This document shows, piece by piece, positions 6,626 through 16,357 of a stretch of DNA of 64,000 nucleotides. A model generated the notes under the pieces. It saw only the letters and a program-made list of their open reading frames with translations. It made no database searches and was not told the DNA's origin. Made by a program: the position numbers and the translations under genes. The stretch covers positions 45,572 through 109,571 of the forward strand of contig FR899774.1 in assembly GCA_000437355.1 (NCBI GenBank), read 5' to 3'. Position 1 is the first letter of the stretch, and each line of letters starts with the position of its first letter. Source of the DNA: Firmicutes bacterium CAG:460. Its GTDB lineage: Bacteria > Bacillota_I > Bacilli_A > RF39 > UBA660.

Positions 6626-9097
6626 ATGAAAAATATGTTAATTGAAATTTTTAAACCTACACCTATTGAAATTACACTAGAAGAACTTGAAAAAAAGTTA
6701 TACGGAAGAATAATTGCGGGGAAGACTAAAGAAAATATTTTAAATGACTTAAAACTATTAGAATTAGAAGGAAAAATATTTTATGATGCTAGGAATAACA
6801 CATACAAGACATTTCCCTCTAATTTTTTTATTACGAAAGTTATTTCTGTAAAAGACAATGAATTTTATTTTAAAATTAATAACAAAGATTATAACTTACC
6901 ATTAAAAGGTAATATCAAAAAGAAAGATACCATCATTTTAGAAAGAGTACACAATAGATTTAAATTAATTAAAGTATTACCAAATATTGAATTAGAAAAA
7001 AGTAATGATTATGAAGTTATTTGTAACATGTTCGATGCTTACAACAAGAGTTACTCACTAAATACTCTTTCTAAAATGCTCAAAACAAAAGATTTAGAAA
7101 CTCTAAAACTTACATTAAAACAACTTGAAGAACAAGGAAAAGTTTACTTTAATGAAGATGAAAATAAATATCAGCCTTTTCCAAAACAATACAAGATTGT
7201 TACAATTGAAACAGGTAAAAAAGGATTTTACTTTATCAGAAATAAAGATAGTTTATATCCCCTTAAAGATGAAGAAACCATGGGGATATTACCATTTGAT
7301 AAAGTTATATTAGAAAAAACTAAAGATGGATTTTCTATCATAAAAGTGTTGAAAAGAAATAATCCTAATATTATCTGTGAAGTAACAGAAAAAGGCATCA
7401 GAGTTGTTGGAAATAACAATATAAAAGTTAGATGTAATGAAAAAGAATTTAAAGATTTAAGATTGCCAATTGGAACTAGAATCCTTGTTAAAATTGGAAC
7501 AAAAGAAACAAATAAAGTTTATGATGTATCTTTTATTGAAGTAACTGGACATAAAAATGATTTAACCAGTGAACTGGAAGCAATAGCATGTAATAATGGT
7601 TTTGTGACACGATATACAAAAGAAGAATTAGAACAAATAAATTCTATTCCTAAAGAAGTTTTAGAAAAAGATAAAATTGGTAAAGTTGATTTAACTAACG
7701 AAACTATATTTACAATTGATGGAGCTAATACTAAAGATATGGATGATGCAGTTGGTATTACAAAAACTAAAGATAACAAATATATTTTGACAGTACCAAT
7801 TGCTCATGTATCACATTATATACCATATAATTCTCCATTATGGATTAGAGCCTCTAAAAACACAACCAGTCTTTATCTTGCTAACCATGTTCTTCACATG
7901 TTACACCCATTTATTTCAAATGGAATTTGTTCTTTAAACCCTAATGTTGAAAGACTAGCTAAAACCTACAGAATGACTATTAATGAAAATGGTTATGTTG
8001 AAAATTTAGAAATATTTGATAGTGTTATTAAATCTAAAAAGAAAATGACTTATGAAGACGTTAATCAAATATTTTATGAAAATACAGTACCTGAAGGTTA
8101 TGAACCTTTTTTAAAAGATTTATCTTTATTACAAGAATTATCTCACATTATTGAAAACAGAAGAATAAAAAATGGTTCATTAGAATTTGATTCTAAAGAA
8201 ATAGAATTTATAGAAACAGAAGATAGTCTTAATTTATCAGCAAAGACACAAAAAGAAGCTGAAAAAATAATTGCAAATTGTATGATTATTACAAATGAAG
8301 CTATCGCAGATTATACTCTTAATTTATGTCTTATTTCCATTTATAGAAACCATGAAATACCAATGGATGAAAAATTACGAGTTACTTTAAAATTAATTAA
8401 GTCAATCGGATATAAAATTGAATGTTTAAAAGATACAACAGACCCACATGTTTTACAAAAAATTATTAATTCATTAAGCACTAAAGAAGAATTTTTTATT
8501 TTATCTTCTCTACTTTTAAGAAGTATGCAAAAAGCATATTACAGTACAGATAATCGAGGTCATTATGGTCTTGCTTTAGATGGTTATTCTCAAGTAACAT
8601 CACCAATAAGAAGATTTATGGATCTAATTATTGAATACATATTAGATAATATTGAAATTATGCTTGATCCATCATTTGATATAGAAAACTTTAAAAATGA
8701 ACTTGAAGAATATGCTAAAAGAGCATCAATTATGGAAAGATGTGCAGATAAAGCAGAATATGAAGCTAATAAACTTTATATGGTTAAATATGTTAAAGAA
8801 CATTTCGATGAAACATTCGAAGGATTTATTCAAGATATCACTCCACGTGGATTAATTATAAAAACCAAAGAATTAATCGAAGGCATTATTTTCTTTGAAG
8901 ATTTAGATGATGGACTATACACTTATAATAAGGAATGTAGATGGTTAGAACATAAAAACAATAATAAAAAGATTATGATTGGTTCAAAAATTTTATTAAC
9001 ACCCAAAGAACTAGATGAAGAATTTAGAGTAATTTACTTTAATGGCAACTCAAATACTTTAATAAAAGAACAAACACTAACACGAAAAAAAGACTAA
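6626..9097 (+). CDS. RNase R/RNase II family exoribonuclease paralog with duplicated N-terminal modules
   Basis: This is an 823-residue RNB-family 3'-5' exoribonuclease, 120 residues longer than the canonical RNase R elsewhere in this window. Residues about 1-115 and 130-245 look like two copies of a winged-helix plus OB-like module. Each contains 'LK.LE.EGK(I/V)(F/Y)' followed by 'FP...(F/Y).I' and 'D.(I/V)ILE(R/K)'. A further cold-shock-like segment follows, then the RNB core. The metal-binding aspartates are kept in TIDGANTKDMDDAVGI, as are RSMQKAYYSTDNRGHYGLAL and SPIRRFMDLI. A C-terminal S1 domain lies near 740-810. The GAGGA ribosome-binding site at 6614 supports the start. It is transcribed alone, divergently from the phosphatase-like gene. 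Catalysis is probable; its substrate and reason for duplication are unknown. Confidence 0.85.
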   Translation: MKNMLIEIFKPTPIEITLEELEKKLYGRIIAGKTKENILNDLKLLELEGKIFYDARNNTYKTFPSNFFITKVISVKDNEFYFKINNKDYNLPLKGNIKKKDTIILERVHNRFKLIKVLPNIELEKSNDYEVICNMFDAYNKSYSLNTLSKMLKTKDLETLKLTLKQLEEQGKVYFNEDENKYQPFPKQYKIVTIETGKKGFYFIRNKDSLYPLKDEETMGILPFDKVILEKTKDGFSIIKVLKRNNPNIICEVTEKGIRVVGNNNIKVRCNEKEFKDLRLPIGTRILVKIGTKETNKVYDVSFIEVTGHKNDLTSELEAIACNNGFVTRYTKEELEQINSIPKEVLEKDKIGKVDLTNETIFTIDGANTKDMDDAVGITKTKDNKYILTVPIAHVSHYIPYNSPLWIRASKNTTSLYLANHVLHMLHPFISNGICSLNPNVERLAKTYRMTINENGYVENLEIFDSVIKSKKKMTYEDVNQIFYENTVPEGYEPFLKDLSLLQELSHIIENRRIKNGSLEFDSKEIEFIETEDSLNLSAKTQKEAEKIIANCMIITNEAIADYTLNLCLISIYRNHEIPMDEKLRVTLKLIKSIGYKIECLKDTTDPHVLQKIINSLSTKEEFFILSSLLLRSMQKAYYSTDNRGHYGLALDGYSQVTSPIRRFMDLIIEYILDNIEIMLDPSFDIENFKNELEEYAKRASIMERCADKAEYEANKLYMVKYVKEHFDETFEGFIQDITPRGLIIKTKELIEGIIFFEDLDDGLYTYNKECRWLEHKNNNKKIMIGSKILLTPKELDEEFRVIYFNGNSNTLIKEQTLTRKKD

Positions 9098-9106
9098 AAA
9101 AGGTAA

Positions 9107-9344
9107 AACGTTCATTATTGGTCGAACTTTTCACCTCATTTAAGTTGTCTTGATTTATATTTAAACTAATTACTGAACCCGTTTCAAATGTAAATGTATC
9201 TACTGTACTCGCATTAATTTTAATATCAGTTGATTTTCCTTTGCCTGTCTGTGCCATAAAGTATGCAAATGTTGCAGTAACCAGCGTTAATGCTAATGCT
9301 ATTAAACTTATAATACTTATTATTTTTGTTTTTTTATTTTTCAT
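9107..9344 (-). pseudogene. N-terminal remnant of a TasA/camelysin-like exported protein
   Basis: The ORF begins MKNKKTKIISIISLIALALT and continues LVTATFAYFMAQTGKGKSTD. This resembles the N terminus of SipW-processed TasA/CalY-type proteins, which have a hydrophobic leader ending near 'ATFAYF' and then a beta-rich start. After about 75 residues the frame runs into antisense sequence of the RNase R-like gene, so most of the expected protein is missing. An imperfect hairpin at about 9102-9138 may be a leftover terminator. I see it as a truncated gene; a working short peptide is possible but unlikely. Confidence 0.55.
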
Positions 9345-9407
9345 ATTTTACCCACTTTCATTACAATATCACACACAGATATTTTATTTTACATAACCAT
9401 TTTAACC

Positions 9408-9452
9408 AAAAAAACATCAAATTAACGCATTCGTGTTATTTGATGTTTTTTT
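9408..9452. terminator. Bidirectional terminator next to rmuC
   Basis: A long inverted repeat has AAAAAAACATCAAAT on the left and ATTTGATGTTTTTTT on the right, with a GC-containing inner stem. It directly follows the rmuC stop codon and also closes off the exported-protein remnant region. Confidence 0.8.
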
Positions 9453-9455
9453 CAC

Positions 9456-10556
9456 TTACTTCATCTCAATCATTTCTATATTATCTTCTTTATTACCTAA
9501 CTTATCTAAATCAACACTATTAATACTATCAAATCTCTTAGTGATTTTTTCACTTGTGGTATGAAGTTCATCAATACTTTGATTTACAGTTTTAACACTT
9601 CTAGCAAGTTTATCCCAACGTTCTTTATATCTAGAAAATTCTACACTTAATTTATTTAGTTCTTCATGAATAACTTTAGCATATTTATCTCTTTCCATAT
9701 TTTTAAGTATCATACTAATAATAGAAACAGTACTAATTAATGTCGTAGGACCCGCAATCCATACCTTTTTACTATAGGCATAATTTAATAACTCAGCATG
9801 ATAAGCATTAATTTCTGCAAATAAAGCCTCTGCTGGTAAAAACATAATAGCTTCATCAGTTGTTTCTCCAGGGATTATGTACTTTTCACTAATATCATTG
9901 ATATGTTTTTTAACATCACTTACAAACATTTTTTCATAATAATCTCTTTCTTCTTTAGATTTAGTTCTATCCGTCATTCTTTGATAGTTTTCTAAAGGAA
10001 ACTTAGAGTCAATTGCAATTGTACCTAAAGGTGCGGGAGCATAAAGAATAGCATCTGCAATAACACCAGTAGAAAGTTTAACTTGTGTTTTATAAATACC
10101 ATTTTTATTACTTCCAAATGCATTATTTAAAATATATTCCAAATTAACTTCTCCAAATGTACCACGAGTTTTCTTATCAGTAAGAACCCCTTGAAGTGAA
10201 ACAATTTCTCCATTTAAACTATCAATTTTCTTTTGAGCTTCATCTATTTTATTTAATCTTTCTAAAACATTCATAAATGTTTTATTACTTTTTTCAAAGT
10301 TTTGGTCAAGTCGTTCATTAACTCGATCATTAATTAATGTTAACTTCTTTTCAATTCTTTCATTTAATAATTCAAAATCATGAGTTAAAACTTTTGAAAA
10401 ACCAAACTTAAACTCACCGATTTCTTTATTAATATTTGCTTCAAAATGACCAAGTCTTTCAGTCATCTCATTATTGTTATTATTATTTTTTCTTAAAACT
10501 AGCACTAGTAAAAGTACTATAACTACTCCAAGTAGCCCAACAATTACATATTCCAT
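9456..10556 (-). CDS. rmuC: DNA recombination protein RmuC homolog
   Basis: The 366-residue protein has an N-terminal membrane anchor (VIVGLLGVVIVLLLVLVL), a coiled coil from about residue 30 to 120, and the RmuC core. The core motifs include KKTRGTFGEVNLEYIL and IDSKFPLENYQRM (endonuclease-like fold). E. coli RmuC limits DNA inversions at short repeats; the biochemical role is not settled. The next gene on the transcript, 10 nt upstream, is a hypothetical protein following asnB. Confidence 0.9.
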   Translation of the reverse strand: MEYVIVGLLGVVIVLLLVLVLRKNNNNNNEMTERLGHFEANINKEIGEFKFGFSKVLTHDFELLNERIEKKLTLINDRVNERLDQNFEKSNKTFMNVLERLNKIDEAQKKIDSLNGEIVSLQGVLTDKKTRGTFGEVNLEYILNNAFGSNKNGIYKTQVKLSTGVIADAILYAPAPLGTIAIDSKFPLENYQRMTDRTKSKEERDYYEKMFVSDVKKHINDISEKYIIPGETTDEAIMFLPAEALFAEINAYHAELLNYAYSKKVWIAGPTTLISTVSIISMILKNMERDKYAKVIHEELNKLSVEFSRYKERWDKLARSVKTVNQSIDELHTTSEKITKRFDSINSVDLDKLGNKEDNIEMIEMK

Positions 10557-10565
10557 ACATTCTCC

Positions 10566-11135
10566 TTAAACTTTTATTCTTTTTAATTTTCCTGTTTCAT
10601 CTATATATACTTGATTTAAATCTAAATCACATAACTCATGATAAAGTCTCATAAAATTAGCATTAAATGGATGATACAATGAACCACTGTTTCTAAGTCT
10701 TACACTAATACTATACTTACTTGCTAAAAATTGCTTTTCTATATTTCCTCTATCAAAAGTTATTACAAACTCATCATTAACTTTTGCTATTTCAAAAGAA
10801 GGCCCTACATCTACTGAATAATCATCACAAGACCATTTAATAACATTGTTTTGTACTAACATATCATAATTTGACGTTCTACGTAACATATTTTTATCGC
10901 GTATTTCATAAGGTAATGAACAATTAATCAAACTTTCATATAATTCATTAAATATATCATAAACTCTTAAATTGGTTTCATTAATAATTACCTTATTATC
11001 AATATCCGCTCCTTTTAAAACAAAATATAAATCTAAATTACCTTCAAAAGAAATTTCTAAACTAACTTTATCGTTATTATATAATATTACCCTTGGATAT
11101 TCTCCATCAATTTTTTTAATACCTAATCTCTCCAT
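10566..11135 (-). CDS. Conserved-looking hypothetical protein, 189 aa
   Basis: I do not recognise a family. The protein is soluble, with no signal or membrane segment, and is predicted to be rich in beta strands (for example VSLEISFEGNLDLYFVLKG and FVITFDRGNIEKQF). The start ATG at 11133-11135 is preferred over a GTG six bases upstream because AAGGAT lies at a suitable distance. It sits 8 nt after asnB and 9 nt before rmuC, so it is probably co-transcribed with both. A function cannot be assigned. Confidence 0.7.
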   Translation of the reverse strand: MERLGIKKIDGEYPRVILYNNDKVSLEISFEGNLDLYFVLKGADIDNKVIINETNLRVYDIFNELYESLINCSLPYEIRDKNMLRRTSNYDMLVQNNVIKWSCDDYSVDVGPSFEIAKVNDEFVITFDRGNIEKQFLASKYSISVRLRNSGSLYHPFNANFMRLYHELCDLDLNQVYIDETGKLKRIKV

Positions 11136-11143
11136 AACCACTA

Positions 11144-12958
11144 CTATCCTTCAAAAAATACTTGATACCATTTTATAAATGTATAAACTGTCCAAATCTT
11201 TCTATAATTATCTTTCTTACCACTTAAATGTTCATTAAATAATTTATTTAAAAATTTAACATTAAAATATCTATTAGCAACATCACTATTTATTGTTTTT
11301 TCAATATCTTCCTTAAATGCTCCATCTTTTATCCATTCTCTAATAGGTACTGGAAAACCTAATTTTTTCTTTTTATATGCATCAGTTGGAATAACTTCTT
11401 TTGCTGCTTCTCTTAAAGCTACTTTAGTATTTTCTTTAGTAACTTTATAATCAAAAGGTAGTTTTGATGCTACACTAAATACTTCTTTATCAATAAATGG
11501 AACTCTGCCTTCAATGGATGATGCCATAGTCATTCTATCAGCTTTAAGTAAAATATCTTTCATTAACCAAAAATTAATATCTATTGCTTGCATTTTATCT
11601 ATATTACTATAATCTTTAAATTCATTATAGACATTTTTTGTTACATCAATTGCTTTTAATTCATAATTTTTTCTTAATACTTTTCTAGCCATTTTTTCTG
11701 AAAAATTTCTATTAACACCGATATAACTATTTTCTAACTTTTCACCACGTCTTACTAAAAAGTTAAAACCTCTAACCTCTGGAAACAAACCAGCAACTTT
11801 TCCAATTGCATGTCTAATACCATAAGGAATTTTATTATAAAATTTATAATCAACCTCTTCTCTATAATAATTGTATCCTCCGAAAAACTCATCAGCACCT
11901 TCACCAGATAACACAACTTTTAAATCACGACTTGCAAGTTTAGCAACAAAATATAGTGATATTGCAGCAGGATCACTCGTAGGTTCATCTAAATGATACA
12001 TAATCTTAGGTATAGCATCTAAATACTCATCTTTTTTAATTATTTTGCTTTCATTTTTTATACCTAATTTATCTGCTAAATCTTTAGCATAATTTATTTC
12101 ATCATACTTTTTATTCTCATACCCTACTGTGTATGTTTTATGAGGTCTAGCTAAAGATACAATGTATGATGAGTCAATTCCACTAGATAGAAATGAGCCA
12201 ACCTCAACATCTGCTATTAAATGTCTTTTTACACTATCTTCCATAACATCACTAATATTTTTAACAGCATCTGTAAAACTCATTTTATCTTCTTTAAAAT
12301 CTAATTTAAAATATTTATTTATTTTTATATCTTCATCTTTATATAATAAACTGCATCCTGCATCTAATCTATAAACACCTTTAAAAAATGTTTCATTCGT
12401 AGGTACAAAACTAAATTCTAAGTAGGTTTCCAATATTTCTTCATTAAATTCTTTCTTAAAATCTGGGACATCTAAGAAAGATTTAATTTCTGATGCAAAC
12501 ATAAAACTATCATTCATCTTTGCATAATAAAGTGGTTTAATACCAAAATTATCTCGTGCTAAAAATATTTCATTACGATTTTTATCATGAATAGCAAAAG
12601 CAAACATTCCCCTTAAGTGTTTAGGTAAATCCGTATGCCACTCTTCATATCCATGGACTAATACCTCGGTATCACTCTTTGTTTTAAACTCATGACCTAA
12701 AGATTCTAGTTCGCTTCGTAACTCAAGATAATTATAAATTTCTCCATTATAAACTGTTACAACACTATTATCTTCGTTATAAATTGGTTGGTCCCCAGTT
12801 GAAAGGTCAATAATTGATAATCTACGATGGCCAAAAGCAATATCACCATCAATGTAATAACCTTCTCCATCTGGTCCACGATGCATAATTCTGTCATTCA
12901 TTTTTTTGATAATATCTTTATTGTCACCTTTTCTAACTATTCCACATATACCACACAT
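11144..12958 (-). CDS. asnB: Asparagine synthetase (glutamine-hydrolysing)
   Basis: AsnB makes asparagine from aspartate, ATP and glutamine. The start must be the ATG at 12956-12958 because the amidotransferase needs Cys at position 2 (MCGICGIV); an upstream in-frame ATG would mask it. The class II glutaminase domain (RIMHRGPDGEG, VYNGEIYN) covers residues 1-190. The synthetase domain follows with the pyrophosphate loop SFLSSGIDSSYI, then LSGEGADEFFGGYNYY and the C-terminal region. The product has 604 residues. The ATG lies just after the stop of the LtaS-like gene (1-nt gap), so the two are translationally coupled. Confidence 0.93.
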   Translation of the reverse strand: MCGICGIVRKGDNKDIIKKMNDRIMHRGPDGEGYYIDGDIAFGHRRLSIIDLSTGDQPIYNEDNSVVTVYNGEIYNYLELRSELESLGHEFKTKSDTEVLVHGYEEWHTDLPKHLRGMFAFAIHDKNRNEIFLARDNFGIKPLYYAKMNDSFMFASEIKSFLDVPDFKKEFNEEILETYLEFSFVPTNETFFKGVYRLDAGCSLLYKDEDIKINKYFKLDFKEDKMSFTDAVKNISDVMEDSVKRHLIADVEVGSFLSSGIDSSYIVSLARPHKTYTVGYENKKYDEINYAKDLADKLGIKNESKIIKKDEYLDAIPKIMYHLDEPTSDPAAISLYFVAKLASRDLKVVLSGEGADEFFGGYNYYREEVDYKFYNKIPYGIRHAIGKVAGLFPEVRGFNFLVRRGEKLENSYIGVNRNFSEKMARKVLRKNYELKAIDVTKNVYNEFKDYSNIDKMQAIDINFWLMKDILLKADRMTMASSIEGRVPFIDKEVFSVASKLPFDYKVTKENTKVALREAAKEVIPTDAYKKKKLGFPVPIREWIKDGAFKEDIEKTINSDVANRYFNVKFLNKLFNEHLSGKKDNYRKIWTVYTFIKWYQVFFEG

Positions 12959-12959
12959 A

Positions 12960-14924
12960 TTAATCACCTAATACTTTCTTATAATAATTATTTACCATTA
13001 TATTTTTACTCATTGACATTCTATTATTAACAACGCTATTCATATAAGTAATATAATCATTACTTACATCTACGCTTTCATTTGGAACAAACTTTTTACT
13101 TTGAGAAAAATATTTACCTTTATCACTAACCCAGCTTCTATTACCAAATATTGCAAGACCTGGCTCTGTACTTAAAATATCTTTACCAATAATAAGCCTT
13201 GAATCATATTTAACTCCAAACAAATTATATAGTGTTGGTAAAACATCTATTTGACTACCTACTTTATCTATTTTAATAGTTTCCATTTTATTATTCCATA
13301 ATATAAAATTACTTTTATTTACTTCAATTACACCATCTTTTTTATAAGATGATATTTCATTTACCTCATCTAAACTTAAATAATATGGATAATGATCTCC
13401 AACTAAAGCAATAACTGTATCATCTAATACTCCAGCATCATTTAGTTTTTTAATTAATATTTCTAAAGCTCTATCAAGTTCTATTTGAGCTGCCAAATAA
13501 GCCTTTGGTTTTTCACTATAATCTAAATTTTTAACTTCATTATAATGTTTTTTTGCTGTGGCACTAGATGAAAATGTATAACCACCATGTCCGCTAACAG
13601 TTACATAATATGTAAAGAAAGGTTTATCACTATTAATATAATCATCTATCGTAGCATTAATCATTTCTACATCTGATTCTGGCCAAGTATGACAATTAAT
13701 ACTTTTTTCTAAACCATTAAAACATCCTTTAAAATTATCAAACCCTAACGATTTTAAATAAATATATCTATTTTGAAAATAAACGCTATGGTCATGATAA
13801 GCAAACGTATTATAATCCATATTTTTAAATATTGTGCCAATACCAAAAGGATAATAATTTGTTCCTGTTTTCCAAGGACTTAAAAAACCTGATGCTGCCA
13901 CTAAACCAGTAAGTTCTTGAAATTCTCCCCCAATCGTACTACTAATCGTCGGAGTATAAAAGTTTTCAAAAACAAATCCACTATTAACAAGTTTATATAA
14001 TGTCGGAGTTAAATCTTCTCTAACTGCTATTTCATTAAAACTCTCAGCCATAAATAGAATTAAATTTTTACCTTTAAAGTATCCAGTATACATATTTTCT
14101 TTTGTACCACTTTCACTTTTAAAATATTCATGCATTGCTTTAATAGTTTTATTACTTTCACTACTTATTAATTTATCAAAATCAATATCCAAATTATTAT
14201 ACTCATAATTTTTTACACCAACATTATCATTACCATCATTATTGTTTACATCATCTCTTGGTTTATTTGGTATATCAATTATTTCTTCAAATCCAAATAT
14301 ATTTCTATAAGTATCTATGAAAAAAGCATTTACTACCCCAAAAGTTCTTACATTTAAATCAACATTATTAACACTTGTATATAACTTATACGGAGAATTA
14401 ACTTCATCTCTTTTTATATTTAAAACTCCATAAAACGATAATCCTGTTAAAACACATAACACAATTTTAACAATATTAGCTTTTACATCATCTTTTTCTA
14501 TTACAATTATTCTATTATAAATTAAAAATAATATAAATGGCATAAAATTTAAAATAAGTCCAATAATATTGGCAATAATTAAATTTAATCCATCACCTGC
14601 AAAAGATGCAATTTGTCCACTTGCCCCAATTAATGTCCAATCAAAATAAAAACCAAACATCTTAAATACACAAAGTTGAACACTATATAAAAATCCTAAC
14701 AAAAATAATCCACTTAAAAACATTATTTTATTAACTTTTCTATTAAACAATTTACCTATTATACATATCAAAATTGTCATAAATATATTAAACACTATTA
14801 CATATAAAAGACTAATATTAAAAATATCAATATTATTAAACATTCTAAATATCAATTCTAAATATAATAAAACAATAAACATTACAATACTTAAATAAAA
14901 TGTCCTTAATTTAAATCTCTTCAT
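12960..14924 (-). CDS. LtaS-like membrane sulfatase/phosphoglycerol transferase
   Basis: The 654-residue membrane protein has five N-terminal transmembrane helices (residues about 8-170), a linker rich in Asn/Asp near 235, and an extracellular sulfatase-fold domain. Catalytic-type residues of lipoteichoic-acid synthases are visible: Glu in LILFMAESFNE, a Thr/Ser-rich nucleophile segment FYTPTISSTIGGEF, and Asp-His in ALVGDHYPYY. The family polymerises or transfers glycerol-phosphate onto glycolipids or wall polymers. The nucleophile context differs from classical LtaS (GKTSDAE), so the exact substrate is open. It is the first gene of the transcript with asnB, driven by an extended -10 promoter. 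Confidence 0.82.
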   Translation of the reverse strand: MKRFKLRTFYLSIVMFIVLLYLELIFRMFNNIDIFNISLLYVIVFNIFMTILICIIGKLFNRKVNKIMFLSGLFLLGFLYSVQLCVFKMFGFYFDWTLIGASGQIASFAGDGLNLIIANIIGLILNFMPFILFLIYNRIIVIEKDDVKANIVKIVLCVLTGLSFYGVLNIKRDEVNSPYKLYTSVNNVDLNVRTFGVVNAFFIDTYRNIFGFEEIIDIPNKPRDDVNNNDGNDNVGVKNYEYNNLDIDFDKLISSESNKTIKAMHEYFKSESGTKENMYTGYFKGKNLILFMAESFNEIAVREDLTPTLYKLVNSGFVFENFYTPTISSTIGGEFQELTGLVAASGFLSPWKTGTNYYPFGIGTIFKNMDYNTFAYHDHSVYFQNRYIYLKSLGFDNFKGCFNGLEKSINCHTWPESDVEMINATIDDYINSDKPFFTYYVTVSGHGGYTFSSSATAKKHYNEVKNLDYSEKPKAYLAAQIELDRALEILIKKLNDAGVLDDTVIALVGDHYPYYLSLDEVNEISSYKKDGVIEVNKSNFILWNNKMETIKIDKVGSQIDVLPTLYNLFGVKYDSRLIIGKDILSTEPGLAIFGNRSWVSDKGKYFSQSKKFVPNESVDVSNDYITYMNSVVNNRMSMSKNIMVNNYYKKVLGD

Positions 14925-14944
14925 AGAACGTTCTCCTACTAAAT

Positions 14945-14953
14945 ATTATACCA
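14945..14953 (-). promoter_or_regulatory. Extended -10 promoter of the LtaS-like gene
   Basis: The minus strand reads TGG-TATAAT about 20 nt upstream of the start codon. The TGn extension compensates for the lack of a clear -35 box. Confidence 0.6.
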
Positions 14954-14997
14954 CTTCCAATCACTTTTATATATATTTATTTACACTACTTGACACC

Positions 14998-15037
14998 AAA
15001 AAGACTCTAAAACATCACATAAGGTTTTAGAGTCTTT
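14998..15037 (-). terminator. Terminator of the rimP-truB operon
   Basis: AAAGACTCTAAAAC and GTTTTAGAGTCTTT form a 14-base-pair inverted repeat around an 11-nt loop. It overlaps the end of truB and ends the nusA-infB-truB transcript before the LtaS-like gene. Confidence 0.85.
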
Positions 15038-15846
15038 CCATCAACTTCATATATAGCTAAATCTTTATTATTATAGATCATAATAACTTTATCTTTAATA
15101 TTATATATATTACTTATTTTACCACCATTTAATACTGTTTTTAAATTACATTCTTCAACATTTATACAAGGATAATCTAAAAACTCATGAATATTTTTAC
15201 TTTTATAATTATTATTTTTAATATCTTCTAGTGTATATGCTTCATCAATTCCAAATACCCCTTGATAAGTTCTAACTAAACTTTTCATACATCCAACTGT
15301 ACCTAACATATCACATATATCTTCAATTAAGCTTCTAATATAAGTTCCTTTAGATACTTTAGTTTTAATCTTTATAATATCTTCATTAAAACTAATTAAT
15401 TCTAAATTATATATATTTACTTCTCTTTTAGGTAACTCAATTTCAATATTTTCTCTTGCATATTCATATAACTTTTTACCATCAATCTTAACAGCGGAAT
15501 ATTTAGGAACAGTTTGTAAATATTTCTTTGGAAATTTTTCTATTACATCAAGAATATCATTTTTTAAAATAACTTTATTACTTTTATCTATTACATTTCC
15601 AGTTACATCACCAGTATCCGTTTTAATACCTAATTTTATTTCTGCAACATATTCTTTATCTAAAGCAATTAATAAATCAACTAGTTTAGTATATTTACCA
15701 GTTAAACAAACAAGAACTCCAGTTGCAATTGGATCTAGAGTCCCCGTATGTCCTATTTTTTTAGTATTTAATATTTTACTAAGTTTATTAACAACATCTC
15801 TACTTGTATAACCTTCTGGTTTATTTACGACTAAGAGTTGGTCCAT
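15007..15846 (-). CDS. truB: tRNA pseudouridine(55) synthase
   Basis: TruB makes pseudouridine 55 in the T-loop of tRNAs. The protein opens with LLVVNKPEGYTSRDVV and has the catalytic-Asp motif KIGHTGTLDPIATGVL at residues about 30-46. A C-terminal PUA-like segment is present. The ATG at 15846 is used; the preceding TTG is not needed. The gene overlaps the upstream GNAT-like gene by 26 nt and is the last gene of the rimP operon. Its length of 279 residues is typical. Confidence 0.94.
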   Translation of the reverse strand: MDQLLVVNKPEGYTSRDVVNKLSKILNTKKIGHTGTLDPIATGVLVCLTGKYTKLVDLLIALDKEYVAEIKLGIKTDTGDVTGNVIDKSNKVILKNDILDVIEKFPKKYLQTVPKYSAVKIDGKKLYEYARENIEIELPKREVNIYNLELISFNEDIIKIKTKVSKGTYIRSLIEDICDMLGTVGCMKSLVRTYQGVFGIDEAYTLEDIKNNNYKSKNIHEFLDYPCINVEECNLKTVLNGGKISNIYNIKDKVIMIYNNKDLAIYEVDGKTLKPYVMF

Positions 15847-16357
15847 CAATTTCTCTCTTTCCTAAATCTTTAGTAAATAAACCATCTAATTCTTCATAAC
15901 CTAAAGCTTTAACAAACTTAACTGTTACATCATCATCTACTACTGCAATATTAATTATTTTTTGTTTAAAATTATCAGTTAATTCTTCTAATCTATTTAT
16001 TATTTCATTTAATATTTCCATTTTTTCTAAAACATCTGGATAATTAGTTAACAAAATATGACTTACATCTAAAGAATCTTTTCTTAATACTACTCTAGCA
16101 ATTCCCACTAAAACATTTTGTTCATTTAAGCACATAAGAAACAATACATTTCTTTCATAATTTTTAACTAACTTAATTGCTTGCATTAATGAACTATTAT
16201 TTAAATCTTTATTACTTAACTTAGATTCATCAGTTGTAAAATGAATATCATAATTAAATAATCTTTTATCTTTTGTTACATTTTGACAATGTTTATAAAA
16301 TTCTTCAACTGCTACTCTTTCATAAATTTTAGGTATATCTCTAGTTATTTCTATCAT
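15821..16357 (-). CDS. Hypothetical protein, possible GNAT acetyltransferase fold
   Basis: The 178-residue protein lies between rbfA and truB and overlaps both neighbours by a few bases. The central part (NVLFLMCLNEQNVLVGIARVVLRKDSLDVSHILL) has the strand-strand-strand pattern of GNAT proteins, and the end contains VKFVKALGYEELDGLFTKDL, like the 'yekhGF' tail of that fold. A clear acetyl-CoA loop (Q/RxxGxG/A) is not visible, so activity is doubtful. In Bacillus this operon position holds ylxP, which this protein does not resemble. Confidence 0.55.
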   Translation of the reverse strand: MIEITRDIPKIYERVAVEEFYKHCQNVTKDKRLFNYDIHFTTDESKLSNKDLNNSSLMQAIKLVKNYERNVLFLMCLNEQNVLVGIARVVLRKDSLDVSHILLTNYPDVLEKMEILNEIINRLEELTDNFKQKIINIAVVDDDVTVKFVKALGYEELDGLFTKDLGKREIDGPTLSRK

